Shown piece by piece: positions 17,735 to 27,489 of a DNA stretch of 64,000 bases. Each line of letters starts with the position of its first letter. Positions within the stretch are counted from its first letter, which is position 1. Both the position numbers and the translations under genes were made by a program. The stretch spans positions 124,001-188,000 of the forward strand of contig NZ_CP023202.1 of the NCBI RefSeq assembly GCF_000220705.2, in the 5' to 3' direction. The notes beneath the pieces are model-generated. The model was given only the letters and a program-made list of their open reading frames with translations. It did not search any database and was not told the origin of the DNA. The stretch is from Streptomyces xinghaiensis S187 (GTDB lineage Bacteria > Actinomycetota > Actinomycetes > Streptomycetales > Streptomycetaceae).

Positions 17735-18438
17735 CGGGTCACCGCCGCCTCGGACCGCTCCGGCCGGCGGCCGCCGGCGGCCGTCCGCACACCGAGCCGG
17801 GCCAGGGCGGTCCCGTCGGCCTGGCTCAGCAGCCGGATCACCAGCACGGTGAGGATGCCCTCGCTGACGGCGAGGGGGATCTGGGTGACGGCGAAGACGG
17901 AGCCGAACTTGGCCAGGGCACCGGGCAGTCCGGTGGCCGGGTCCGGGAACGCCAGGGCGAGCTGGACGCTGGTGACGCAGTAGGTGCTCAGATCGGCGGT
18001 GAAGGCACCGGCGAACACGGCGGCGGCGAGCGGCGCTCCGAGTCCCCTCACCAGCCGGTAGGCGGCGTACCCGGCCCACGGGCCCACCACGGCCATGGAG
18101 AAGACGTTGGCGCCCAGGGTGGTGAGCCCGCCGTGCGCCAGCAGCAGGGCCTGGAAGAGCAGCGTGATGGTGCCGAGCACCGCCATGACCGGCGGCCGGA
18201 ACAGGATGGCACCGAGCCCGGTGCCGGTGGGATGTGAGCAACTGCCCGTGACGGAGGGGATCTTCAGCGCGGACAGCACGAAGGTGAAGGCACCGGAGGC
18301 ACCGAGCAGCAGGGTGTTCTCCGGATTCTTCCTCACCTCGCGGCTCAGCGACCGTACGCCGTGGAGGACGAAGGGGGCGGCGGCGGCGCTCCAGGCGACC
18401 GCGTGCCAGGGGGGCAGGTAGCCCTCGGCTATATGCAT
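17731..18438 (-). CDS. cbiM: Cobalt ECF transporter substrate-binding subunit
   Basis: A 235-residue S-component. It begins MHIAEGYLP, where the N-terminal amine and His2 form the metal site of CbiM/NikM. The conserved GSCSHPTGTGLGAILFRP loop and seven helices follow. The open frame continues upstream but only this ATG gives the essential N-terminus. A cobalamin riboswitch precedes it (18478-18655), so cobalt import is shut off when adenosylcobalamin is plentiful; that also argues for cobalt over nickel. Confidence 0.95.
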   Translation of the reverse strand: MHIAEGYLPPWHAVAWSAAAAPFVLHGVRSLSREVRKNPENTLLLGASGAFTFVLSALKIPSVTGSCSHPTGTGLGAILFRPPVMAVLGTITLLFQALLLAHGGLTTLGANVFSMAVVGPWAGYAAYRLVRGLGAPLAAAVFAGAFTADLSTYCVTSVQLALAFPDPATGLPGALAKFGSVFAVTQIPLAVSEGILTVLVIRLLSQADGTALARLGVRTAAGGRRPERSEAAVTR

Positions 18439-18477
18439 GGGAAAGCGGACCTCTCCAGCACCTCGTGGATGGACGAC

Positions 18478-18655
18478 GCGCCCTGGCCGGTCTCCTGGCT
18501 TACGGGTCATGCCGCCCGGACTCCGCCTTCCCGGGTGCCGCGGCGCTCCGCGGCATCCCAGTGGCTCCCAGAGGGTGGAACCGGACTTCCCGATCACAGT
18601 GGCGAGGGCCGCACCGGTTCTTCACCGGTTTCCCGTGCACCAAGGCCCTGTGACA
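18478..18655 (-). ncRNA. Adenosylcobalamin riboswitch
   Basis: On the minus strand, upstream of cbiM, the full consensus is seen: GGTGCACGGGAA at the 5' part, CCGGTGAAGAACCGG, CTCGCCACTGTGATCGGGAAG, a second GCCACTGG and GGGAAGGCGGAG, ATGACCCGTAAGCC and the B12 box AGCCAGGAGACCGGCC. It lies about 40 bases before the cbiM start, so it can mask the ribosome site or favour termination. The call rests on motifs only. Confidence 0.95.
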
Positions 18656-18893
18656 GTAGTGCGCCGCGCGCGAGGAGGACAAGCCGGTCACCCTGCGGCG
18701 CATCCCACACCGGACGGCGCACGGGAGCACGGTGGCACCCGGCTCCGCGAACGGGGCGCCGGGGCAGCGGGGGGCGCCGGCGCTCTTCGGTAGGGGCGAC
18801 AGCCGGAAGAATGCATCCCGTTTCGCGCCTTTGACCCCGGTTACCCGTCCGGTGTCGGCGGGCCCCGCCCGCACTACCGAGGAGGTGACGGCC

Positions 18894-19094
18894 ATGCCGG
18901 AGCCCGGCAGCAAGAAGTACGACCGGAAACGGGCGAAGCTGCGCAAGGAGGCCGAGGACAGCGGAGTGTCCGACCAGCAGGCCACCAAGGCGGCGGACAA
19001 GACCCTCCAGAAGGACCCGTCCATGCGCAGCCGGGGCCCGCGGACCACGCGCGGCCTCGGGCCGAAGGGAGAGCGGCCGGAGAGCCTCGGCTGA
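18894..19094 (+). CDS. Small basic hypothetical protein
   Basis: A 66-residue Lys/Arg-rich protein: KKYDRKRAKLRKEAEDSGVS followed by DQQATKAADKTLQKDP. It is predicted helical and highly charged. The ATG at 18894 has GGAGGTG eight bases upstream, an excellent site, whereas the open frame extending further upstream has none. Small proteins of this kind are common in streptomycetes with unknown role. It is monocistronic and ends before the strong terminator at 19158-19198. Confidence 0.75.
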   Translation: MPEPGSKKYDRKRAKLRKEAEDSGVSDQQATKAADKTLQKDPSMRSRGPRTTRGLGPKGERPESLG

Positions 19095-19157
19095 CCGCCC
19101 GCGGACCCGGCGGCGGACGGCCGCGGGCGGCACCGCGGCGGACGGCGGAACGGCGGC

Positions 19158-19200
19158 GGGCCCGGTCCCGGCGGACTGCCTCCGCCGGGACCGGGCCCTT
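19158..19200. terminator. Strong bidirectional terminator
   Basis: A perfect 18-bp stem (left arm GGGCCCGGTCCCGGCGGA, right arm at 19181-19198) closes a 5-base loop and is followed by TTTCT on the plus strand, between convergent genes. Confidence 0.9.
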
Positions 19201-19228
19201 TCTCACACCCGGGTGTGAAGAGGTGGGG

Positions 19229-19642
19229 TCACCCCTTCGCCATGCGGGCCTTCCTGCTGTTGGTCAGCGGGTGGTGGTGACGGTCGACGTCCTTGCACCA
19301 CTTCACATAGCCGTGAACGTGCACGTACTTCCCGCTCACCCAGGCTTCCTTGTGCCGCAGGTGGTACCAGATGGGGTCGCCGTGGATCAGCTGGGCGCGC
19401 ACCTTGCACTTGATGCCGACCTTGTCGTGCCGGTGGAGCTGGCCCACCACCGAGGAGTCGGTGCTGGGGTACTGACGCTCGTTGAGCGTCCCGGCCTTGA
19501 CGACGCCGTACGGCTTGTGCGGATGGTTCTGCGAGTCGGCCTGGACGGACGTCGCGCCGAGCAGCGAACCGCCGACCAGAACGGCCGAGGCGGCGGCACC
19601 GGCCACCAGTCCCGCGGAGCGGGACCTGAGCGTGTGGAACAT
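19229..19642 (-). CDS. Secreted SH3-like domain protein
   Basis: A 137-residue exported protein. The signal peptide MFHTLRSRSAGLVAGAAASA plus a GATSVQA cleavage site precedes a small bacterial-SH3-like domain with TLNERQYPSTDSSVVGQLHR, KVGIKCKVRAQLIHG and IWYHLRHKEAWVSGKYVHVH. Two Cys may form a disulfide. Such domains often bind cell-wall peptide or glycan. The ATG has AGGAG six bases upstream. It is monocistronic. The ligand is unknown. Confidence 0.85.
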   Translation of the reverse strand: MFHTLRSRSAGLVAGAAASAVLVGGSLLGATSVQADSQNHPHKPYGVVKAGTLNERQYPSTDSSVVGQLHRHDKVGIKCKVRAQLIHGDPIWYHLRHKEAWVSGKYVHVHGYVKWCKDVDRHHHPLTNSRKARMAKG

Positions 19643-19767
19643 GGGCAACTCCTGTTCTGCCAGGAATGTGACAAGGCGTCGCTTTCCGTTCGCACCGGGC
19701 ATGAAACCAAAAACGGGGCAAGGTCCCCCTCGGGGGCGATACCGGTCAACACCCGGGCGACGTCTCG

Positions 19768-21165
19768 TCACCAACCCGTGAGCAGAACGTGGTTGAGAAA
19801 GAGCGCTGTCGCCGCCTGGAGCACCAGCCAGCGGCGGTGGTGGCGGGCCGGGAGGAGAGCGGCGGCCGGGAGGAGCCAGAGGGTGAAGGGCAGCCAGATC
19901 CGTTCCGTCTCGGCCTTGCTCATCCCGGAGAGGTCCGCCGCCGCGATCATGCAGAGACCGGCGAGGGCGAGGAGCACGACACCGCAGGCGTCCAGCGAGC
20001 GCCCCGACCGCAGCCGGCGGGCCGTCTCGGCGGTGCCGGCCAGGGCGCGGCGGAGCCCGGCGACGGAGGCGGCCCCGGCGATGATCACGGCGTTGGCGAG
20101 GTTGCCGAAGAACCAGTAGCTGTACGGGCGGATCCGGGCCACTCCCTGGTAGTAGCGGGTGACCAGCAGGTCGTAGCCCTCGTACCACCAGAAACCGGCC
20201 GCGGTGAACGCGGCGGTGACGGCGGCCACGCCGGCGAGCGCGGGGAGCAGAGGGCGCACGGTCCGGCCGTGCAGCAGGACGGCGGCCGCGGGGATCGCCA
20301 TCAGCACCAGCCCGTACGAGAGATGGACGGTGAGACCGAGCAGCAGCCCTGCGGCCAGCGCGGTGGCCGCCGGACGGCGTGCCGCCGGACGGCACGCCAG
20401 GGCGAGCAGGGCGATCCCCCAGGCGGCGACGGCCGAAAAGTAGGCGTCCGCGGAGACGCCCGCCCAGACCGCCGCCGGGGCGAGCACGGCGAACGGCGCG
20501 GCCCGGCGCGCCCACCGCTCCCCCGCCACGGCACGCAGCGTCACCAGGACGGCCGCGGCGGCCGAGCTGCCCGCGATCAGCACCCACACGGCGGCCCAGG
20601 CGCCGCCGCCGAGCCCGATGCGGTCGAGGCCGACGAAGGTGAGCACGGCGCCCGGCGGGTGGCCCGCCACATGGGCGGGCCAGTAGTCGGGCGAGGTGAG
20701 CAGGATGTGGTCGGTGAAGGTGCGCACGGCCGCGGCCGGGTCGGCGGCGATGCGGTCGACGGCGAGCAGGTACTCGTGCTTGGCGGTGAGCCGGCCGGCG
20801 ACACCGCGCCGCCAGCCGTCGATCAGCGCCAGCGACAGCGTCCAGGCCAGCGAGGCCGCCCAGGTCAGGAGCAGCAGCCGGCGCCAGGGCAGCCGGCGGG
20901 CGAGCACCGGGCCGTAGGCGATGACGGCGGCCGCCACGGCGGGTGCCGCGACCGTGCCGGGGCCCGCGTGCGGCATCCAGTGTGCGTAGAGCGGCGGCCA
21001 CTCGACGTACAGGACGTCCACAGAGCGCTGGATCAGGATGCCGGCGACGGCGACCGCGGCGACGAAGAGCGCGGCGGCGGCCGCGGTGAGGAGGTCCGCG
21101 CGGGCGGCGGACCGCCGCGGGCGCAGACGCTCGCGGCCGGGCGCGGGGGTGCGGAGGTGGGTCAC
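19768..21165 (-). CDS. Polytopic membrane protein, GT-C-like
   Basis: A 465-residue protein with about 11-12 transmembrane helices and one large extracytoplasmic loop after the first helix (SVDVLYVEWPPLYAHWMPHA). Other loops hold DYWPAHVAGHPPGAV and RYYQGVARIRPYSYWFFGNL. This layout, and the final LSGMSKAETERIWLPF loop, resembles GT-C mannosyl- or arabinosyltransferases using lipid-linked sugars, but no classic DxD was seen. It lies near other glycosylation genes (23446-28537). The enzyme class is inferred from topology. Confidence 0.75.
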   Translation of the reverse strand: MTHLRTPAPGRERLRPRRSAARADLLTAAAAALFVAAVAVAGILIQRSVDVLYVEWPPLYAHWMPHAGPGTVAAPAVAAAVIAYGPVLARRLPWRRLLLLTWAASLAWTLSLALIDGWRRGVAGRLTAKHEYLLAVDRIAADPAAAVRTFTDHILLTSPDYWPAHVAGHPPGAVLTFVGLDRIGLGGGAWAAVWVLIAGSSAAAAVLVTLRAVAGERWARRAAPFAVLAPAAVWAGVSADAYFSAVAAWGIALLALACRPAARRPAATALAAGLLLGLTVHLSYGLVLMAIPAAAVLLHGRTVRPLLPALAGVAAVTAAFTAAGFWWYEGYDLLVTRYYQGVARIRPYSYWFFGNLANAVIIAGAASVAGLRRALAGTAETARRLRSGRSLDACGVVLLALAGLCMIAAADLSGMSKAETERIWLPFTLWLLPAAALLPARHHRRWLVLQAATALFLNHVLLTGW

Positions 21166-21372
21166 GCCGTCACGCTAGGGGCCGCTCCGGCGTGTACGGC
21201 CGGACACACGCCCGGTGTCACCGTTCCGTCAGATCCTCACCGCCCCCGGTGTGATGTCAGCGTTTCGTCATGGGCCGGAGCGGGGTTCCGGGGGGCGGCC
21301 CGGCCTACGGTCGTGGACGGCGGACGCGGGCCTCCTGCGCGTGTCCCGTGGAACACCACGGAGGGCGGCGCG

Positions 21373-22752
21373 ATGGAAGACGGGGCGATGGACGACAGCG
21401 CGACAGAAGACGGGGCGACGGAAGACGGCGGGAAGGCGGCACGGGGATCCGGCGGGGCGCGTCCCCGCCGCGGGCAGGGGGCGGCGGCACCGCCCGGCGG
21501 GCCGGGCGCCCGGGGGCCGGGCGGGCCCTTCCGGCCCGGCTTCTGGCGCAGTCCGCTGCGCGGGCCCCGGCTGACGTCCGTCCTGGGCATCGTGCTGCTG
21601 GCCGGGATCCCCGTGCTGTTCGTGACGGGGCTGCTGTCGTACGCGGCGTACAACCCGGATCTGGCCCGGAACGACCGAACCCCGGACAAGGGGCTGCTCG
21701 GCTTCTTCCTGTTCCCCTGGCCCACGGAGCCGCACTGGCTCTACCGGCTCACCCAAGGCGTCCATGTGACGCTGGGCGTCGCGCTGGTGCCGGTCCTGCT
21801 GGCCAAGCTCTGGTCGGTCATCCCCCGGCTGTTCACCTGGCCCCCGGTGCGCTCCGTCACCCATGCCCTGGACCGGCTGTCCCTGCTGCTGCTCGTCGGC
21901 GGCGGGCTGTTCGTCTTCGCCACCGGCCTTCTCAACATCCAGCTGGAGTACGTCTTCCCCGGCTCGTTCTACCCGCTGCACTTCTACGGCTCCTGGGTCT
22001 TCATGGCCGCCTTCGCCGCCCACGCCGCGCTCCGCGTGCCGCGCGCCCTGCGGGTGCTGCGCGGCCGCCGCGCCCGTACGGAGGAGGAGGCCGCCGCCAT
22101 GGCCGCCCTCGCCGCACCGGAGCCGGCCGCGCCCACCCTCTCCCGCCGGGGCGCGCTCACCGTGGTGGGGGCGGGCTCGCTGCTGCTGGCCGCCACCACG
22201 GCGGGGCAGAGCCTCGGCGGGCCGCTGCGGTCCACCGCCGTCCTCGCCCCGCGCGGACGGGAGCCCGGCGGCGGCCCGAACGGCTTCCAGATCAACAAGA
22301 CGGCGGCCGCCGCGGGCATCCGCGCCGCGGACATCGGCGCGGAGTGGCGGCTGACGGTACGCGGCGGGCCGCGCGAACTCGTGTTCACCCGTGCGGAGCT
22401 GCTGGAGCTTCCGCAGCACCGTGCCGCGCTGCCCATCGCCTGTGTGGAGGGCTGGTCGACCTCCGACCAGCTGTGGAGCGGGGTCCGGCTGGCGGATCTG
22501 GCGGCCCTGGCCGGCTGGGAGCGGGACGCGCCCGGGGTGTTCGTCGAGTCGGCGCAGCGCGCCGGGACGTTCCGGTCGGCCGGGCTCCGCGCCAACCAGG
22601 TGCGCGACCCGCTCTCCCTGCTCGCGCTGCGGGTCAACGGGGCCGGGCTCTCGGCGGACCACGGGTATCCGGCGCGGGTGATCGTGCCCGCGAACCCCGG
22701 GGTGCACAACACCAAATGGGTCACCCGGCTCACCTTCGGGGGGAACCCGTGA
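21373..22752 (+). CDS. Membrane cytochrome b561-like/molybdopterin oxidoreductase fusion
   Basis: A 459-residue protein in two parts. Residues about 60-240 hold four transmembrane helices with regularly placed His (PHWLYRLTQGVHVTLGVALV, HALDRLSLLLLVGG, LHFYGSWVFMAAFAAHAAL), like a di-heme cytochrome b. After an internal twin-arginine segment (LSRRGALTVVGAGSLLLAA) comes a molybdopterin domain of the sulfite-oxidase/MsrP type with the Mo-ligating Cys in LPIACVEGWS and NPGVHNTKWVTRL at the end. The acidic, repetitive N-terminus (MEDGAMDDSATEDGATED) is unusual. It probably transfers electrons between the quinone pool and a periplasmic substrate. It is coupled to the next gene by GTGA. Confidence 0.85.
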   Translation: MEDGAMDDSATEDGATEDGGKAARGSGGARPRRGQGAAAPPGGPGARGPGGPFRPGFWRSPLRGPRLTSVLGIVLLAGIPVLFVTGLLSYAAYNPDLARNDRTPDKGLLGFFLFPWPTEPHWLYRLTQGVHVTLGVALVPVLLAKLWSVIPRLFTWPPVRSVTHALDRLSLLLLVGGGLFVFATGLLNIQLEYVFPGSFYPLHFYGSWVFMAAFAAHAALRVPRALRVLRGRRARTEEEAAAMAALAAPEPAAPTLSRRGALTVVGAGSLLLAATTAGQSLGGPLRSTAVLAPRGREPGGGPNGFQINKTAAAAGIRAADIGAEWRLTVRGGPRELVFTRAELLELPQHRAALPIACVEGWSTSDQLWSGVRLADLAALAGWERDAPGVFVESAQRAGTFRSAGLRANQVRDPLSLLALRVNGAGLSADHGYPARVIVPANPGVHNTKWVTRLTFGGNP

Positions 22753-23252
22753 GGCGCCTCCCGCCGCTCCGGGCCGGCGAGCCGCCGTGGTACCCGCCGC
22801 TGCTGCTGTGCTCGTTCGCCCTGACCGCGTACGCCGGGACGCGCCTGCTGGGCGGCGACGACCCGCTGGGCGTCGTGCTGTGGGTCGTGGGAGCCGCCCT
22901 CCTGCACGACCTGGTGCTGCTGCCGCTGTACACCGCGGCCGACCGCGCGGCGGGGGCTCTGCCGCCCCCGCGCCGCCGGTCCGGGGCGGACGGTGCCGCG
23001 CCGGAGGCCGCCGGGGGCCCGGCACCGTACCGGCCGGGGATCAACCACCTGCGGGTTCCCGCCCTGCTGTCCGGGCTCCTGCTGCTCGTCTGGTGGCCGC
23101 TGGTCAGCGGCCCGCCGGCACGGTACGAGCGGAGCACCGGCCTGAGCGCCGGCGGCTTCGCCGAACGCTGGCTGCTGATGACCGCCGCCCTGTTCGCGGT
23201 GTCCGCCGGCTGGGCCCTGCTCTCCGCGCTGCGCCGCCGCGCCCGGCGCTGA
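22749..23252 (+). CDS. Membrane protein coupled to the molybdopterin fusion
   Basis: A 167-residue protein with four predicted helices (WYPPLLLCSFALTAYAG, VVLWVVGAALLHDLVLLPLY, VPALLSGLLLLVWWPLV, LLMTAALFAVSAGWALL). The GTG start overlaps the preceding stop (GTGA) and follows GGGGGGAACCC. A His-Asp in the second helix and a fixed partnership with the molybdopterin protein suggest an anchoring or assembly subunit, but no heme motif is certain. Confidence 0.8.
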   Translation: MRRLPPLRAGEPPWYPPLLLCSFALTAYAGTRLLGGDDPLGVVLWVVGAALLHDLVLLPLYTAADRAAGALPPPRRRSGADGAAPEAAGGPAPYRPGINHLRVPALLSGLLLLVWWPLVSGPPARYERSTGLSAGGFAERWLLMTAALFAVSAGWALLSALRRRARR

Positions 23253-23301
23253 GGAGCGGCCCGGCGCCGAGCGGGCCGGCGCGCCCCGGGGCGCGCGGTA
23301 T

Positions 23302-23372
23302 CCCCTCCGTCCCGTCCCCGCCTGCGGGCCGGCCGGACGGGCCGGACCGGCGGGCCGAACGGGACGGAGGGG
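23302..23372. terminator. Large bidirectional hairpin
   Basis: A 14-bp perfect outer stem, CCCCTCCGTCCCGT/ACGGGACGGAGGGG, encloses a GC-rich inner hairpin between convergent genes. Confidence 0.7.
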
Positions 23373-23395
23373 CCGGGCCCGGCGCCGTACGGGAG

Positions 23396-23433
23396 CCTCC
23401 CGCCCCGGGCGTCCCGGAGGCGGGGGCGGGAGG
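23396..23433. terminator. Second hairpin between convergent genes
   Basis: CCTCCCGCCCC/GGGGCGGGAGG, 11 bp, directly beyond the methyltransferase stop on the minus strand. Confidence 0.6.
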
Positions 23434-23445
23434 GTCCCGCGTCGT

Positions 23446-24117
23446 TCAGGGTGCGCGGCGCAGGGCGGTGAAGTGCCGGTGGGACGCGGTCCACTCCTCC
23501 GTGACGCGCCACCCCTCGGCCCGCGCCCTGCGGGCCAGGGCCGGGCCGCCGACCCGCGCCCAGGGGAAGACGGCTCCCCGGGACCCGTCGCCGTCGTCCA
23601 GGTGGACCCAGGCGCGCTCGTCGACGTCCGTGCCCGCCGTCTCGACGAGCAGCAGCCCGCCGGGGGCGACGACCTGCGCGACCCGCCGCAGCAGCGCGGA
23701 GGGGTCGCCGCCGATGCCGATGTTGCCGTCGATGAGCAGCGCCGTGCCCCACCGGCTGTCGCCCGGCAGCCGGTCGAAGACCGACCGGCGCAGCGCAGCG
23801 CCGCCCGCGCGCACCGTGCGCGCGACGGCCGCCGGGCTGGGGTCGATGCCGAGCCCGGGCCGCCCCAGCCGGGTGAGGGCCGCGACGAGCCGGCCGGGGC
23901 CGCAGCCGATGTCGAGGACGGAGCCCTCGCAGCGGCGCAGCACGGTCATGTCGGCGGCGTCGGCGCGCGAGCACCAGCGCTCCACCTCCAGCGGGACGAG
24001 CCCGCCGTCGTCCCGGCGCAGGAAGAGCGGGCCGCCGCCGGAGCGGAGCGCGGTGTCGTACGGTCCCGCGTGCCACGCGTCCGTGCGGGGTTCCGGGGCC
24101 GGGTTCGGAGCGCTCAT
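23446..24117 (-). CDS. Class I SAM-dependent methyltransferase
   Basis: A 223-residue methyltransferase. Motif I is VLDIGCGPGRLVAAL, with the acidic end of strand 2 in GLGIDPS and motif IV-like LLIDGNIGIGGDP; WARVGGPALARRARAEGW is the C-terminal substrate lobe. It is coupled by ATGA to the DUF2064 gene and that in turn to a GT2 gene, a three-gene set seen in several Streptomyces and suggestive of a modified glycoconjugate. The substrate is unknown. Confidence 0.88.
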   Translation of the reverse strand: MSAPNPAPEPRTDAWHAGPYDTALRSGGGPLFLRRDDGGLVPLEVERWCSRADAADMTVLRRCEGSVLDIGCGPGRLVAALTRLGRPGLGIDPSPAAVARTVRAGGAALRRSVFDRLPGDSRWGTALLIDGNIGIGGDPSALLRRVAQVVAPGGLLLVETAGTDVDERAWVHLDDGDGSRGAVFPWARVGGPALARRARAEGWRVTEEWTASHRHFTALRRAP

Positions 24118-24764
24118 CGGACGGGCGCCCGGTGCAGTCCGGCCAGGACCCCGGCGAAGTGCCCGTCCGGTGCGGCGGCCGCCGCCAGGAGCGCGTCCGC
24201 GGGGGTGTCCACATCGCGCAGCACGGGCAGATCGCGGACCCGCAGCCCGGCGTCCGTCAGCCGCCGCCGCTGCGCGGCGCCGGTCCCGGCCGTGGACATC
24301 GGGACGCCGCGCAGCAGCTCCGGCTCGGGCCGGGCGAGGCCGAGGGCCCAGAAGCCGCCGTCCTCGGCGGGCCCGAACCAGGCGTCGCAGTCCTCCCAGG
24401 CACCGGGGGCCAGGGCGGGGGCCAGCAGGCCGGTGGTGACCTGCGGGGTGTCCATGCCGATGAGGAGGGCCGGGCCGTCGCAGTGGGCGAAGGCGGCGGC
24501 GAGCCGTTCGTCGAGCCCGCCCGCGCACTGGGGCACGACCTCGATACCGGGCGGCAGCCACGGTCCGGTGCGGCCGTCGAGCACCAGGACCCGCCGCCGG
24601 GCGGGCGCGCCGAGCACCGTCCGCAGGGTGTCGCGGAGGGCGGCGGCGGCCAGCTGGGCGGCCTCGTCCGGGGTGTAGTGCGGTGTCAGCCGGGTCTTGA
24701 CGCGGCCGGGCACCGGCTCCTTGGCGATGACGAGCAGGGTGGTCGGGGCCTGTGGCGGGCTCAT
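24114..24764 (-). CDS. DUF2064/TIGR04282 glycosyltransferase-like protein
   Basis: A 216-residue nucleotide-sugar-transferase-like protein. The N-terminus LLVIAKEPVPGRVKTRLTPH is diagnostic for DUF2064 (TIGR04282), followed by LLIGMDTPQVT with the metal-binding Asp and the WFGPAEDGGFWALGL motif. The family is related to GT-A enzymes and is often linked with GT2 transferases. It overlaps both neighbours by four bases (ATGA), so strict co-expression is expected. Confidence 0.9.
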   Translation of the reverse strand: MSPPQAPTTLLVIAKEPVPGRVKTRLTPHYTPDEAAQLAAAALRDTLRTVLGAPARRRVLVLDGRTGPWLPPGIEVVPQCAGGLDERLAAAFAHCDGPALLIGMDTPQVTTGLLAPALAPGAWEDCDAWFGPAEDGGFWALGLARPEPELLRGVPMSTAGTGAAQRRRLTDAGLRVRDLPVLRDVDTPADALLAAAAAPDGHFAGVLAGLHRAPVR

Positions 24765-25492
24765 CGGCTCCCCGCCCCCGCGGCTGCCGGGGCGCGGCGT
24801 TCCGGCGCGGGCTCCCGCAGGACGGCGCGCATGTCGCGGACCGCGTGGACCGTGCCGCGCCAGGTGCCGGTCACCTTCGAGGCTCCGGTCCTGGGCCGGT
24901 AGGGGACGTCCTGTTCCGCGATCCGCCAGCCGGCGTCGGCGGCCCGTACGACCATCTGCAGCGGATAGCCGCTGCGCCGGTCGGTGAGGCCCAGCCCGAG
25001 GAGGGCTTCCCGGCGCGCGGCCCGCAGGGGGCCGAGGTCGCGCAGGCGGGCTCCGGTGCGGCGGCGGATCATCCGGGCGAGGACGGCGTTGCCCGCCCGG
25101 GCGTGGAGCGGCCAGGCCCCGCGTCCGGTCGGCCGTCTGCGGCCGAGCACCAGGTCGGCCTCCCCGGCCGTGACCCGGGACACGAGGGCGGGCAGCAGGC
25201 CGGGGTCGAGGGAGGCGTCGCAGTCGCAGAAGCAGACGATGTCGGCGCCGGAGGCGAGCAGTCCGGCGTGGCAGGCGGCGCCGAAGCCGCGCCGGGACTC
25301 CGTCACCACCGTGGCGCCGTGCTCCCGGGCGACGCCGGCCGAGCCGTCGGTGGAGCCGTTGTCCACGACCAGGGGCCGCCAGCCGGCCGGGATACGGGCG
25401 AGGACCCAGGGCAGGGCCTCCGCCTCGTCCAGGCAGGGCAGCACGACGTCCACGCGCGGGTGGCTGGTTACAGGCGTTGTCGAATCGGTCAC
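24761..25492 (-). CDS. Family 2 glycosyltransferase
   Basis: A 243-residue GT-A enzyme of the GT2 family, similar to dolichyl-phosphate-mannose or undecaprenyl-phosphate-glucose synthases. It has VDVVLPCLDEAEALPWVL, VVDNGSTDGSAG, the metal site FCDCDASLDP, and the acceptor region LRDLGPLRAARREALL. There are no transmembrane helices. The GTG at 25492 is chosen; GTGs at 25498 and 25501 are also in frame and no ribosome site separates them. It is first in the GT2-DUF2064-methyltransferase operon and divergent from a two-component system. Confidence 0.88.
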   Translation of the reverse strand: MTDSTTPVTSHPRVDVVLPCLDEAEALPWVLARIPAGWRPLVVDNGSTDGSAGVAREHGATVVTESRRGFGAACHAGLLASGADIVCFCDCDASLDPGLLPALVSRVTAGEADLVLGRRRPTGRGAWPLHARAGNAVLARMIRRRTGARLRDLGPLRAARREALLGLGLTDRRSGYPLQMVVRAADAGWRIAEQDVPYRPRTGASKVTGTWRGTVHAVRDMRAVLREPAPERRAPAAAGAGSR

Positions 25493-25615
25493 GGCCACCA
25501 CACTACGAAGACAAAAGCGACATATAGAACTTTGACTTCTTACGAAACCCGGACATCGGCCCCCGGCGGCCCCCATCCGCTCCCGGTCGCCGCCCCGGGC
25601 TGCGAGTCTGTCCGC

Positions 25616-26352
<737 letters not shown>

Positions 26353-26356
<4 letters not shown>

Positions 26357-27489
26357 CCGACACCCTGCTGATCGCCCTGTTCGCCTTCCTCGGCGCGGCC
26401 GCCGCCGGCCTGGCGGGCGCGCTCGCCCTTCGGCTGCTGCGCCACCGCTCGCTCACCCTCTCGCTGACCGTCGTCGCCGCCGTGGCGGTGACCGCCATGC
26501 TGGCCGGGACCCTCGCCGTGGCCTGGGCGATGTTCCTCTCCCCGCACGACCTGTGGGTGGTCACCACGGTGTGCGCCATGGCCGCCGTGGTCTCCCTGGC
26601 CACCGCCCTCCTGCTCGGCCGCTGGGTGGTGGCCCGCAGCAACGCCCTGACGCTGGCCGCCCGTTCCTTCGGCGAGGACGGCGGCTTCGTCCCGCCCGCG
26701 GCACCGGGCACGGCGGAGATCGACGCGCTGGTCCGCGAACTGGCGGCCACCAGCGAGAAGCTGGAGGCCTCCCGGGAGCGCGAGCGGGCCCTGGAGTCCT
26801 CCCGCCGGGAGCTGGTCGCCTGGATCTCGCACGATCTGCGCACGCCGCTGGCCGGGCTGCGGGCCATGGCCGAGGCGCTGGAGGACGGCATGGCGGCCGA
26901 CCCGGACCGCTTCTTCCGGCAGATCCGCACCGAGGTGGACCGCCTCAACGCCATGGTCGGCGACCTCTTCGAGCTCTCCCGCATCCACGCCGGCGCGCTG
27001 CCGCTCAGCCCGGTGCGGGTCTCCGCCGCCGAACTGGTGGGCGAGGCGCTCGACGGGGTGAGCCCGCTGGCCCGGGAGCACGGCGTGCGGCTGGTCGGCG
27101 AGCGGGACGAGGCCGTCGCGGTCGAGGTGGACGCGCAGGCCATGTCCCGCGTCCTCGGCAACCTCATGATCAACGCCATTCGCCGGACACCGGCCGACGG
27201 CACGGTCGCGGTGTCCGCGCGGCGCGGCAGCGACGACGCCTCCGTGGTGCTCTCCGTCACCGACGGGTGCGGCGGCATCCCGGAGGAGGACCTCCCCCGG
27301 GTCTTCGACACCGGCTGGCGCGGCACCCACGCCCGGACCCCTCCGGCGGGCGACGGGCCCCCGGCGGGCGCGGGCCTCGGCCTGGCCATCGTCCGGGGCC
27401 TGGTCGAGGCGCACGCGGGCCGGGCCGCCGTGCGGAACGTACACGGCGGCTGCCGCTTCGAGGTCACCCTGCCGGCCGCCCCGCCGTGA
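26353..27489 (+). CDS. Sensor histidine kinase
   Basis: A 378-residue kinase. Three hydrophobic helices (about 3-30, 37-60, 70-92) leave almost no extracytoplasmic loop, so it probably senses within the membrane. Then come a HAMP-like linker, the H-box LVAWISHDLRTPLAG with His160, the N-box GNLMINAIRRTP (a Arg-Arg variant of the usual NA.RYTP), G-boxes SVTDGCGGIPEEDL and GAGLGLAIVRGLVEAHAG. The GTG start is coupled to the regulator stop. Its 3' end overlaps the opposing epimerase gene by 26 bases. Confidence 0.92.
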
